Source: Thermoplasmata archaeon (GTDB lineage Archaea > Thermoplasmatota > Thermoplasmata > Thermoplasmatales > Thermoplasmataceae). From it: 64,000 bases of DNA. Shown here one piece after another: positions 9,222 to 18,808 of this stretch. Location of the stretch: contig JAKADM010000007.1 in the NCBI GenBank assembly GCA_021820525.1, positions 1-64,000 on the forward strand, in the 5' to 3' direction. Position 1 is the first letter of the stretch, and each line of letters begins with the position of its first letter. The notes below the pieces were generated by a model. That model ran no database searches. It was not told the origin of the DNA and saw nothing but the letters and a program-made list of their open reading frames with translations. Both the position numbers and the translations under genes were made by a program.

Positions 9222-10676
9222 TTACTTCATTATTTTCCTGTATGCTTCTGAACCAACCAGTGCCAGTATTACAATGATTATTCCACCTATGGCACCATAG
9301 CTGTAATACAAAAGCCCAGGTATCTTTGAAAATCCAACGTTCTCCTGAAGTTCTGAAAAGTACATTGTAACATTTCCTGAGGAAGAGGATGTTTCATAAC
9401 CGGATGGTGCAAATACGGTGTAGTTATAAGTGCCTGTCATAACAAGGAATCCTACGAATTCTCCTGTTGTGTTGTTGTACATATTTCCAAGTTCAATGCC
9501 CCATTTGCTTCCATTGGGGAGCCCGTTCTCATTGAATAAAACCCAGTTATAGGTATTGTTCTGGAACTGGTAAGTCATATTTTCATAGCCTGAAATGGTG
9601 TTATTCATTGTTCCGCCGAACATCACAATTGTGTTGTTTGCACCATATGTGGAAATAGCCTGCCCATATTCCGGGGATGGTGATGCAATATGGAGGTTAA
9701 CCCACTCAGCCATGGAATTAAATATATATGTGCTGTTTGATGGCATTCCATTGCTCATTACTCCTCCATAGAGGAGGGTGAAGTTGTTGAATTTAAAGTA
9801 ATCAAGTGAAGCAAAGGCCATAGCCGGTGGGCTGTTTGATGATGATATGTTCATCCATTTCATGGAGGTTGTGTTCAGTACATATGTGTAGTTACTGTAT
9901 TTCCCGTTATATCCGCCATAATAGAGTATGTTCCCATTGGGAAGGGGGCTTGCAGCCATCCCTTCCATTGCCATGGGGGCAGTTCCATTAACCTTCAGGC
10001 GGCTCCAGGAATTATCCTTGAACAGCCATGTGGAATTTGAGTATCCCTTTGCAGTCATTCCTCCAAAGAGAACAATTCCTCTGAGGATAGGAGAATAGGC
10101 CATTGTTGTGAATGCCCTGGGTGAAGGGGCAAGGGTCAAACCCTTTAAAGGTGTCCATGTCAGGCCGGTAAATATCCATGTCTGATTGAAATATGTTCCA
10201 TTGTTAATTCCGCCAAAGAGGACAATGCTGTCGCCTCTTGGATAGTATGCGGTGGATGAACCTGCCATCTGTGGTATGGAACTCTGAGTTGTGAGTTTTG
10301 ACCATGTTCCTGATTCATATGTCCATGTCTGGTTTGAAAAAACCTCTGTATTCTTGTACATCACTTTGCCGCTGTTGTTATAACTCATATTTACAATGGA
10401 CTGGCCACCAAACATCACCACCTCCTTGGTAGGTTCGAAGCATGCCATTGTGCTGTTGCTCATTGGTGCCGGGCCTGAACTCCCTGTGTAATTCATCCAT
10501 TGATACTTATAAACTGTACTGTTATAAGCATAGCTTGGACTTGCAACTGGCCTCGCACCGACCGTTGCCGGCACACCTGCCTGAAAAAAGGTGGCTGCAA
10601 AAACAATAACAGTCATAATCGTTATGCCTGCCACCATCCATTTCCTGAAGCTGTTTGACTTTAACTTTGGAGACAT
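9222..10676 (-). CDS. Secreted/membrane-anchored Kelch-repeat surface protein
   Basis: About six Kelch-type repeats (VxFGG...TWxF...W), N-terminal signal-like helix, FNENGLPNGSKWGIEL module, C-terminal TM. Confidence 0.85.
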   Translation of the reverse strand: MSPKLKSNSFRKWMVAGITIMTVIVFAATFFQAGVPATVGARPVASPSYAYNSTVYKYQWMNYTGSSGPAPMSNSTMACFEPTKEVVMFGGQSIVNMSYNNSGKVMYKNTEVFSNQTWTYESGTWSKLTTQSSIPQMAGSSTAYYPRGDSIVLFGGINNGTYFNQTWIFTGLTWTPLKGLTLAPSPRAFTTMAYSPILRGIVLFGGMTAKGYSNSTWLFKDNSWSRLKVNGTAPMAMEGMAASPLPNGNILYYGGYNGKYSNYTYVLNTTSMKWMNISSSNSPPAMAFASLDYFKFNNFTLLYGGVMSNGMPSNSTYIFNSMAEWVNLHIASPSPEYGQAISTYGANNTIVMFGGTMNNTISGYENMTYQFQNNTYNWVLFNENGLPNGSKWGIELGNMYNNTTGEFVGFLVMTGTYNYTVFAPSGYETSSSSGNVTMYFSELQENVGFSKIPGLLYYSYGAIGGIIIVILALVGSEAYRKIMK

Positions 10677-10740
10677 TGACCTTAAATTGTTAATTCATTA
10701 ATAAATATTCCATAAAATTTAGGATTTATAAACACCCAGT

Positions 10741-11913
10741 TCATTTTAGACCCCTGCTCTCCTTCCAGTATGTTCTGGGCATAACCGCATCCTTAAATCT
10801 GATTGCATTCTCCCTGAACCTGTTCACATCTTCAATAATCTTCTCAAGTTCTGCTCTGAGATTTCCTGATGGTTTATATCCAAGTTCCTTCAGTTTTTTA
10901 TGCTCTGGGTTATAGTAATGCTGATCCTTTTCAACCCTTGGGTTTTCCACGTGCTTTATTTCTACCTCTCTCCCAAGGATCTTCTCTCCATTCTCTTTCA
11001 CGTATGCTGCAAGTTCGTTTATTGAATAATGTTCATCAAACTGGTTGTAAACCCTGTATTCTCCAATTTCAGGTGGTTTGTTCAGGCCAAGCATCAGGCA
11101 GCTGATGCTATCTTCGAGAGAAAGAAAACCTCTTCTCTGTTCGCCCTTTCCATAGGCTGTGACTGGCATTCCAAGAACAGCCTGCACACAGAATCTGTTG
11201 AGAGCAGTCCCCCAGACCTCATCTATATCGAATCTCGTATAGCTTTCTGTCTCTTTGATCTCTTTAGTACCTGTGCCATATACTACACCCTGCATTACAT
11301 CGGTTATTCTCAATCCCCAGACCCTGTTTGCAAACATAAGGTTGTTTGTATCATGAACCTTGCTCCAGTGGTACCACGAACCGGCAAACTTTGGGAACGG
11401 AAGTGTATCTTTCCTGCCACGGTATTCAATTTCGAAAAAACCTTCCGGGATGTCAATGTTCGGAGTTCCATACTCACCCATTGTTCCCAGTTTCAGGAGG
11501 TGAGCCTTTGGTACAATGTCTTTCATCGCATAAACCAGGTTTATTGTTCCCCCCATATTCTGTATGAGGGTTTCTCTTGCCTGTTTAAGTCCAATCATGG
11601 AGTATGGAGCAGATCTTTGCTCGGCTAGATGGACAATCGCATCAGGTTTTTCCCTCTCCATGAACATATAAACAAAATCCGGGTCATTTATATCTCCCTC
11701 GTAGAACCCAATGGTTTTGCCATAGAATTTTGAAGCATCCTTGATCCTATCCTTCATATCCTTTATGGGAGTTATGGATCCAGAACCCACTTCACTTACT
11801 CTTGCTCTTGTATAGAAAGAATCAACTCCTACAACATCATGACCTTCCTTAAGGAGTCTCAGTGCAAGGGGCCAGCCAATATAGCCATCAATACCAAGAA
11901 TAACTACCTTCAT
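10741..11913 (-). CDS. UDP-sulfoquinovose synthase-like NAD-dependent epimerase (SqdB/Agl3-like)
   Basis: GIDGYIGWPLALRLLKEGH, LAEQRSAPYSMI, GTMGEYGTPNIDIPEG, YHWSKVHDTNN, QFDEHYSINELA; start re-placed at MKVVILG. Confidence 0.85.
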   Translation of the reverse strand: MKVVILGIDGYIGWPLALRLLKEGHDVVGVDSFYTRARVSEVGSGSITPIKDMKDRIKDASKFYGKTIGFYEGDINDPDFVYMFMEREKPDAIVHLAEQRSAPYSMIGLKQARETLIQNMGGTINLVYAMKDIVPKAHLLKLGTMGEYGTPNIDIPEGFFEIEYRGRKDTLPFPKFAGSWYHWSKVHDTNNLMFANRVWGLRITDVMQGVVYGTGTKEIKETESYTRFDIDEVWGTALNRFCVQAVLGMPVTAYGKGEQRRGFLSLEDSISCLMLGLNKPPEIGEYRVYNQFDEHYSINELAAYVKENGEKILGREVEIKHVENPRVEKDQHYYNPEHKKLKELGYKPSGNLRAELEKIIEDVNRFRENAIRFKDAVMPRTYWKESRGLK

Positions 11914-12159
11914 ATAATGAGGGATTTGAATCATGAATAATAAATTAACCTTAATTTGAGACTTTAATTTTCTTATTTGCTATGATATTCTTTATTGAAC
12001 ACTAACAAATCCAGAGATGGGGATTTTTAATAGGATCTCCAAGTACCACACAATCCTGAATGAGTAAGTCTGTTACTTAATCTCCAATTTTTTCCTTTGT
12101 AATTATGAGTTTTGTTAGAAATTACAGGGAAAAACAGGAAACCATTTTGTATTCTATTT

Positions 12160-13143
12160 TTAGACCATATAGGGTTTTCCCTCATTGAAACGATAGGTTA
12201 GCAGTTTCCATAATCCATCAGTTCCATTTTTTAGATAGGGACTTTGGTGAAGTGATTCAACATATCTTTCATCATCCAGGTTCAGATATTTTATCAGTCC
12301 ACCCTCTTTAAGGGCCTCCAGGTATATATTTATGATCATCTGCTGCATATTTTTTTCATATTTTTTAAATTCCTTAATATTATTTTTTACATACTTATAG
12401 TACTCTCTTGAAAATATATATCTCTCAGGGTTGCTTATTTTTTCTTTTAAAAGGTATGCAAGCATACCAGCAATTAAAAGTTTGGAATTCAAAGGTCGGT
12501 TTCCAAAAATTTTACCTGCAAGTTTATTCAGGAAATCCGGAAAATCCATATTATATATTTCCAGAAAGGATTGGATAATTGGAGGTCTTGTGGTGCATTC
12601 TATAGTTGTATACCTTTCCTCTCTTCCCTTTTCAGTTTTCCACGTATCTCGGTACGCCTTATGGTATATGAAATATTCTTTTTTGAGAAAAATTTCTAAA
12701 GGTTCTCTGTCCTTCATAATGGGCCTTTCGTGAATATATCCGCGCCACAAGATTGCTTCCTTTTTGAAAATCCTTGGAATATATTCTATGTAGCCTATTT
12801 CTTCATTGCCTCTTGGTATAAATGCCACATCAAAATTACCTAACTGTCTAATATTATTTATGAGGCCATCTGATGGTATCTCGTCGGGATCAAGGTTAAT
12901 GACATACTGGCTTTTCATCTTTTTAAACGCATATTCTCTGTATATCTCAATATAGCCAAGGTCAAAAAGCCTTATGATCTGAAATTTCTTCCTCTCCGAC
13001 AATTCAAGATTCTTATTGAAAATCTCATCTCTGGAATTAAAATCTATAACCAGGATTTCATCCACAACCTCATCCATCTTTGTAATAACTTCTTCGACCA
13101 TCTCGTCCTTAGTAAACATTAAAAGGCCCAAAGAATGCAACAA
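12160..13143 (-). CDS. Glycosyltransferase family 2-like protein
   Basis: VDEILVIDFNSRDEI...YVINLDPDEIPSDGL resembles GT2 DxD region. Confidence 0.6.
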   Translation of the reverse strand: MLHSLGLLMFTKDEMVEEVITKMDEVVDEILVIDFNSRDEIFNKNLELSERKKFQIIRLFDLGYIEIYREYAFKKMKSQYVINLDPDEIPSDGLINNIRQLGNFDVAFIPRGNEEIGYIEYIPRIFKKEAILWRGYIHERPIMKDREPLEIFLKKEYFIYHKAYRDTWKTEKGREERYTTIECTTRPPIIQSFLEIYNMDFPDFLNKLAGKIFGNRPLNSKLLIAGMLAYLLKEKISNPERYIFSREYYKYVKNNIKEFKKYEKNMQQMIINIYLEALKEGGLIKYLNLDDERYVESLHQSPYLKNGTDGLWKLLTYRFNEGKPYMV

Positions 13144-13476
13144 TCACCACTCAATGTACCCCAATATGATCCCTGGAAATAATGGTATCTAAAGTAATTT
13201 TCTTTTAAAATTAAAACCAAATTTCCACAGACTGAAACATGCTCTACTTCTCCACTCATTTTGATTGCCCATTCTTGAAAAGATTCAACAATATTACTGC
13301 GTGACTTGATTCCTTTCTGCAACCTTATTTAATGAGAATTTGGTTCTAATATTGGGAAAGAAGGATGGGTTAAATAATCGAGTGAAGAATGGGGGCAAAT
13401 AAAATAATGAATAAATAATCATTAAATAAAACAAATCATTTTAACGATTGAGGGATGGGGAAAATGGGGATTAAAT

Positions 13477-13677
13477 TTGTTAGATATAAAGAAAAGAATT
13501 TCAAAAGGACAGGCTGTGATGGATATTGCATTTCATTATTATGCAGGGTTAAAGGGAATTTCCCTGGAGGACGCATTCAAAGAATTTAATCATCTCTTAA
13601 CTATGGGATCTTATGACAATCCCTGGCTTAACTGCGCCATAAGGATGGCCGAGAGAGAAGTCCAATCCTATGATTAA
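13477..13677 (+). CDS. Small protein, function unknown (may start at ATG 13519)
   Basis: 66-aa ORF in otherwise non-coding interval, no competing ORF; TTG start or internal ATG. Confidence 0.4.
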   Translation: MLDIKKRISKGQAVMDIAFHYYAGLKGISLEDAFKEFNHLLTMGSYDNPWLNCAIRMAEREVQSYD

Positions 13678-13931
13678 ATTTAAGTCAATTTTAAAGAATT
13701 GATTTTCTTATTAAAAAGAAGACCATCTGAGATTATGGAACAGTAACCAATGTGTGGAGTTTCCCCATAGATTCCACAAAGATAATGATTTCTCAATGGA
13801 ATTTAAGTCCCCTGACAATTAATCATCAAATTAAAAGTACTCCATTTTCTGGACAATTCCTAATAAATCGATTTTTAAGAAAAAGGAGATAATTATTGGA
13901 TGCAAAAGATCTTCTTAAGGTTTTAATCCTT

Positions 13932-15107
13932 TCAGGTTCTGTAATGTCTGTATTTTATGAAGAAAAGAATGTCATAGCTTATCTTTATGGCTGCACCAGC
14001 CATGAAAACACCAGCAGGAAAGACCTCAAGGAATAATCCTGCCAGTCCAGGCCCGGGTATTTGACCGCCATTCCTGGCTGCAAGGAATGAGGAGTTTGCC
14101 CTTATCCTATCTTCCCTGGTAAAATAGGAATTTATGAAACTATCCCTCGCAGGAACATCCATCTGGCTGGTACTCTGCCTCAGAAACAGGAAAATTTCAC
14201 TCAGGGGGAGAAGGTGGAATACCGGTACCATGAAGAGAAACACGTTGCTTATGAGATGGGTATAAACCATTGTTTTTACCAAACCAATGGAACCGGAAAT
14301 AAAACTGGAAATAATCACTGAAAAGGCGGTAATTATGTTCACAATAATAAATATGAAGCCTGTTTGTGAAAGCGTCGTATGGTAAACAACATCAAACCAC
14401 AGCGATATTATGGACGAGTTTACGAGGCCTCCTCCAAGAGCATCCAAGGAAAAAATGGCTGATAGAGTGAAAATTTCCTTTTTCGCCTTAACATTTATAT
14501 CATCATTCTTTTCGTTTTTACCCTCTTTTACGGGCATCTCCGGGAATTCAAGAATCAGATAGATGATAATCTGGATCAGGGAAATCAAAAATATTACTTC
14601 AAAAATTAATAAAAAGGAATCCGGGGGAATAAGGAAGAGGAAGGCAGATGCCACTGCACCGCTTCCATAGGAAAGGAAATTGTATATGCTGAATAGAAAA
14701 TTTTTTTCTTTCTGAACCTCTGTATATGTGCTTATGGTATATTTTTCCAGGGACTGATTTGTGGCAAAATCCCTTCCTCCAAGGGATATTCCACCTATTA
14801 TGATTGATGCAATGAATGCAAAAACACTTTGAAAATAAAGGAGGATAAACAGGGCAGTGGAAAGAAGAATGGAAAGAAGAAGCAACTTTTGTTTTATTCC
14901 CATATTAATTATGGTATAAAGGTAAAGAAAAAAAGTGGATAGGGCAAGACTGAAAAGAACAATTATGGAAATCTGAATTGGGTCTAGCCCTTTGCTTGAA
15001 AGAAAATAGGGTGAAGAAACTGCAATGGTGGAAAGTATAAATGTCCTTGATGACTGTGAAAGGCTAATCAGCAACGGTTCTTTTCTCATTTTATCACTCT
15101 TTTCCAA
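13932..15107 (-). CDS. MFS transporter
   Basis: Multi-TM, LAARNGGQIPGPGLAGLF and MFS-like organisation. Confidence 0.7.
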   Translation of the reverse strand: MEKSDKMRKEPLLISLSQSSRTFILSTIAVSSPYFLSSKGLDPIQISIIVLFSLALSTFFLYLYTIINMGIKQKLLLLSILLSTALFILLYFQSVFAFIASIIIGGISLGGRDFATNQSLEKYTISTYTEVQKEKNFLFSIYNFLSYGSGAVASAFLFLIPPDSFLLIFEVIFLISLIQIIIYLILEFPEMPVKEGKNEKNDDINVKAKKEIFTLSAIFSLDALGGGLVNSSIISLWFDVVYHTTLSQTGFIFIIVNIITAFSVIISSFISGSIGLVKTMVYTHLISNVFLFMVPVFHLLPLSEIFLFLRQSTSQMDVPARDSFINSYFTREDRIRANSSFLAARNGGQIPGPGLAGLFLEVFPAGVFMAGAAIKISYDILFFIKYRHYRT

Positions 15108-15288
15108 TCTATCATAATGGAAGTGGGAAAGTCATTACTATGAATTGGGTTAAATCAATAATTGTATAAAAGAACTCCTGAAGGATGAAGATAATCCATA
15201 TTCATATGTGTTCAGGTAAAAAGAGCAGTAAAAGGAGTATATATTTAAAAAAGAATAACAATATAATCGATTATGAAATTACCAGAGC

Positions 15289-16257
15289 ATGAGAGCAAAA
15301 ATTTCAGTTATTGGAGCTGGAAATGTTGGCGCCACGGTGGCTCAGTTCCTTTCCATTGAGGATCTTGGAGACATTTATCTTTTTGATGTAGTCGATGGAA
15401 AACCTGAAGGCGAAGCACTTGATATGATGGAGGGGACACCTCACTGGGGTGTGGACAACAACATAAAGGGATTCACAACAATAAACCCCGAAAACTATGC
15501 ACACCTTAAGGGCTCAGATGTTATTGTAATAACAGCAGGCCTCGCAAGAAAGCCTGGTATGAGCAGGGATGACCTTCTTGTTAAAAACATTGGGATTATT
15601 AAGGATGTGGCAGAAAACGTTAAGAAATATTCACCGGAATCCATAATAGTTATGGTTTCAAATCCTGCAGACACGATGGCCTATGCATTCCAGAAGGTCA
15701 GTGGAATCGATCCGAAAAGAATAATCGGACTTGGTGGATCACTGGACAGCTCAAGATTCAGGACGTTCATTGCAATGGAGCTTGGGGTATCTGTAAAGGA
15801 TGTTAACGCATTCGTTGTTGGTGGTCATGGCGATGATATGGTTCCATTCATAAGATACTCAAGTGTTGCAGGAATGCCCATCTCAACACTCCTTCCCAAG
15901 GAAAAGATAGATGAAATAGTAAAGAGAACAAGGTTCGGTGGAGGAGAAATTGTGGACCTTCTCAAGACAGGAAGTGCATATTATGCTCCGGGAATATCCA
16001 TAACTGCAATGGTTGAATCCATAATTAAGGACAAGAAAAGAGTCATACCATGCGCAGCCTACATGGATGAGGATGCGGCAAAACATTACTCAGCAAAAGG
16101 GCTCTTCATTGGTGTGCCCATAAAGATCGGAAAGGAGGGTGTCGAGCACATATATAAGATAGATTTCAACGATGAGGAAAAGGTCCTCTGGAATAAGACC
16201 GTTGAATCTGTCAAGAAGAATGGAGAAAAGGTAGATTCAGTGCTTTCCCAGCACTGA
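15289..16257 (+). CDS. mdh: Malate dehydrogenase (LDH/MDH superfamily)
   Basis: VIGAGNVGATVAQFL, ITAGLARKPGMSRDDLL, VSNPADTMAY, GGHGDDMVP. Confidence 0.93.
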   Translation: MRAKISVIGAGNVGATVAQFLSIEDLGDIYLFDVVDGKPEGEALDMMEGTPHWGVDNNIKGFTTINPENYAHLKGSDVIVITAGLARKPGMSRDDLLVKNIGIIKDVAENVKKYSPESIIVMVSNPADTMAYAFQKVSGIDPKRIIGLGGSLDSSRFRTFIAMELGVSVKDVNAFVVGGHGDDMVPFIRYSSVAGMPISTLLPKEKIDEIVKRTRFGGGEIVDLLKTGSAYYAPGISITAMVESIIKDKKRVIPCAAYMDEDAAKHYSAKGLFIGVPIKIGKEGVEHIYKIDFNDEEKVLWNKTVESVKKNGEKVDSVLSQH

Positions 16258-16263
16258 TAAAAT

Positions 16264-16959
16264 TTAATTTTTCTTGTTTTTAAGATAATTTGAATAAAAT
16301 TCTGGATATTTTTCGTATTCTACAGGATCTAAATAACCCGCTTCCATGAAGCCTTTCAATCTTAACAGGCATGAATCGCATTCTCCACAGGCCTTTTTCC
16401 TTCCCTCGTAACATGAATGAGTCAATTGGTAGGGTGCTTTCAGTTCCATGCCCATCCTTATTATTTCGGCCTTGGAAAGCCTCTGTAATGGTGCAATAAT
16501 CCTGAGTTTGCTTGATTTTGCCAGACCTGTTTGAAGTGCTTTTTCCATGGAGGATATGAACTCCGGCCTGCAGTCAGGGTATCCGGAATAGTCAACGGCA
16601 TTAACCCCAAGCATTATGGCATCTGCCCCGTGAAGATCCGCAAAGCCTCCAGCAATGGATGTGAAGATAATATTTCTTCCTGGAACATAGGTGTTCGGAA
16701 TATTGTCCCTTGAAATCCTGCCCTTCTCCACCTCCAAGTTGTCTGTAAGTGAACTGCCCCCAATCTGGGTCAGGTCTATTTTGAAAACCATTCTTGCGAT
16801 GCCATAATACTCTGCTATTTTTTTTGACGATTCCAGTTCAATCCTGTGCCTCTGGCCGTAGTCGAAACTTATCCCGGTGATCTCATACCCTTCCTTCAGG
16901 GCGTATGCAAGGACGGTTGTGGAATCAAGGCCCCCAGACATTAGAACGATTGCCTTCAT
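16264..16959 (-). CDS. queC: 7-cyano-7-deazaguanine synthase QueC
   Basis: VLMSGGLDSTTVLAYA, SFDYGQRHRIEL, VPGRNIIF, zinc motif CGECDSCLLR; start re-placed at MKAIVLM. Confidence 0.95.
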   Translation of the reverse strand: MKAIVLMSGGLDSTTVLAYALKEGYEITGISFDYGQRHRIELESSKKIAEYYGIARMVFKIDLTQIGGSSLTDNLEVEKGRISRDNIPNTYVPGRNIIFTSIAGGFADLHGADAIMLGVNAVDYSGYPDCRPEFISSMEKALQTGLAKSSKLRIIAPLQRLSKAEIIRMGMELKAPYQLTHSCYEGRKKACGECDSCLLRLKGFMEAGYLDPVEYEKYPEFYSNYLKNKKN

Positions 16960-17432
16960 TGGATATCCTCTTCCCATGTGGCCCTCTGGCCAGGGCCTTC
17001 GTATACTGAAAGCTCAATTCTTTTCACATTCTTCCCGAATTTTACCCTTCTCAAAAGTTCATGTGAAAAGAATCTTGCCAGTTCCTCACTTGAACTGTGG
17101 CTTACATCACAGAGGAAAACAAACTCCTCGGGGACAACCATTTCATATTTTTCATAGCTTATGTAATATTTTCCATTCTCCTTTCTATGCTTTATTCCCT
17201 CACCATTGAGGGGAAGAATCAACCTGTGGTCAACGTCTTCAAGCATGGCTCTCAATTCTTTCTTTACCTGTACAAAATCTGCAACCATTCCGTTTTCAAG
17301 TTCCCCATATATCTTCAGATCAATGGCATAATCGTGGCCGTGAAGCCTCTTGCACTTTGAGTGTTCTGGAATGAAATGAGCTGCTGCAAATTTCAGGTTT
17401 GTATCCCAACCATTTATGAATATACTCATCAT
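16956..17432 (-). CDS. queD: 6-pyruvoyl-tetrahydropterin synthase-like / QueD
   Basis: AAHFIPEHSKCKRLHGHDYAIDL, DVDHRLILP, VYEGPGQRATW; overlaps queC by 4 nt. Confidence 0.88.
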   Translation of the reverse strand: MMSIFINGWDTNLKFAAAHFIPEHSKCKRLHGHDYAIDLKIYGELENGMVADFVQVKKELRAMLEDVDHRLILPLNGEGIKHRKENGKYYISYEKYEMVVPEEFVFLCDVSHSSSEELARFFSHELLRRVKFGKNVKRIELSVYEGPGQRATWEEDIQ

Positions 17433-18271
17433 TGTTTTTTCCTCCTCTCTTTCATCCTATCCCAGACATCTTCAGGAAGCATTGAAAGGTCATTGAACTC
17501 CCCGGCTCCTCTGAGATATTCTCCACCATCTATCCTTATTACTTCACCGTTAATAAAAGATGAAAAGTCACTTAAAAGGTACGCTGCAAGCTCAGATATC
17601 TCCTCTGTGGTACCAAGCCTTCTGGAGGGATTTTTCTTTATTAGATAATCTTCAAAGGACTGATCCGGAATGAGATTTTTCCATGCCCCTTCTGTCTTGA
17701 AAGGTCCGGGTGCAATGCCATTTGCCCTTATTCCCTTAGGCCCCCATTCCACAGCAATGCTTCTTGTAAAGGTGCTCAGGCCTCCCTTGGCGGCCGCGGA
17801 TGGAATAACATAGGCAGAACCTGTTTCAGCATAGGTTGTGAGTATGCTCAGAACCACACCCTTTCTTTTGGACTCTATCCACCTTTTGCCGGTCTCAAGA
17901 GTGATGTTTATGGAGCCGTTCATAACAATATTGATCACTGACAGGAATGCATTCATTGATAGATCTTCAGTTCTTGATATGAAATTACCTGCAGCGTTAT
18001 TCACAAGCCCATCCATACCGGAAGAGGAGAATATATCATCTACAATTTTCCTTACCTGTTCAAATTCCCTTATATCTACAGGGAAGAAATTACATTCTGT
18101 TCCAGATTCCTCAATCAGCTTTTTTGCCCCAGCCAATTTTTCTCTGTCTCTTCCCAAAATATATATATTGGCACCATAGGACGCAAGTTTTCTTGAGATC
18201 TCCAATCCGAGGCCACTGCCTCCACCTGTAACCATATAAAATTTTCCCTTGAATGGCGATCCGCTTAACAT
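17429..18271 (-). CDS. Short-chain dehydrogenase/reductase (2,4-dienoyl-CoA reductase-like)
   Basis: VTGGGSGLGLEISRKL, NNAAGNF, C-terminal GEVIRIDGGEYL. Confidence 0.8.
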   Translation of the reverse strand: MLSGSPFKGKFYMVTGGGSGLGLEISRKLASYGANIYILGRDREKLAGAKKLIEESGTECNFFPVDIREFEQVRKIVDDIFSSSGMDGLVNNAAGNFISRTEDLSMNAFLSVINIVMNGSINITLETGKRWIESKRKGVVLSILTTYAETGSAYVIPSAAAKGGLSTFTRSIAVEWGPKGIRANGIAPGPFKTEGAWKNLIPDQSFEDYLIKKNPSRRLGTTEEISELAAYLLSDFSSFINGEVIRIDGGEYLRGAGEFNDLSMLPEDVWDRMKERRKKQ

Positions 18272-18583
18272 AAAACTTTATGCCTTACACAGCATTAAAA
18301 TTTTACATTATATGGGTGTTGTCGAAAATGAAATCCATTTCCCAATTATTAAAATTCTTTGGGGGATTGGAGTTTGAGAGATTTCTCATTCCATAAAAAA
18401 AAGACAATGATGTAGTCAAGATGGAACAGATGCAAATTTCATGAAATTTGAGTTTTCCCTTATCTGAACTGTAAGTATGAATGATTGTAAAAAGAAATTA
18501 TAAATCTACTCTAACAAAAAGATGATAAAATCCATGTTTTCATGGTGATTTAACTTCTGCAAAATCGTCAGGTTCAGATAAAC

Positions 18584-18590
18584 AAATATA
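18584..18590 (+). promoter_or_regulatory. Putative TATA box of tRNA-Arg (AAATATA)
   Basis: AAATATA ending 25 nt before mature tRNA 5' end; same motif and spacing at tRNA-Glu. Confidence 0.55.
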
Positions 18591-18614
18591 CTATTTAGTA
18601 TTTCACCGAAGTAA

Positions 18615-18689
18615 GGGCGCGTGGCCAAGCCTGGATATGGCAACAGCCTCCTAAGCTGTAGATCAGGGGTCCGAATCCCCTCGCGCCCG
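18615..18689 (+). tRNA. tRNA-Arg (anticodon CCT)
   Basis: Acceptor GGGCGCG/CGCGCCC, D-stem GCCA/TGGC, anticodon arm ACAGC-CTCCTAA-GCTGT, T arm AGGGG-TCCGAAT-CCCCT; CCA not encoded. Confidence 0.95.
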
Positions 18690-18808
18690 TATGAAAATCT
18701 CTTGCCATCAACGTTTATAGATGATTATTTTTAGGGCTCGGTGTTTAAAACGAACATTTTAAAATAAATTTGCATTTGGGATATAAATAAAAAATGTTTC
18801 TTCCAATT

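Noticed and set aside
11029-11628. 199-aa plus-strand ORF
   Set aside because: Antisense to the well-supported SqdB-like gene; translation is Cys/Ser-rich and resembles a shadow ORF.
13119-13322. 67-aa minus-strand ORF upstream of the GT2-like gene
   Set aside because: Short, overlaps the GT start, no recognisable features.
18588-18601. Dyad ATACTA-TT-TAGTAT upstream of tRNA-Arg as a regulatory operator
   Set aside because: Overlaps the TATA region in AT-rich sequence and is not present at tRNA-Glu; likely incidental.
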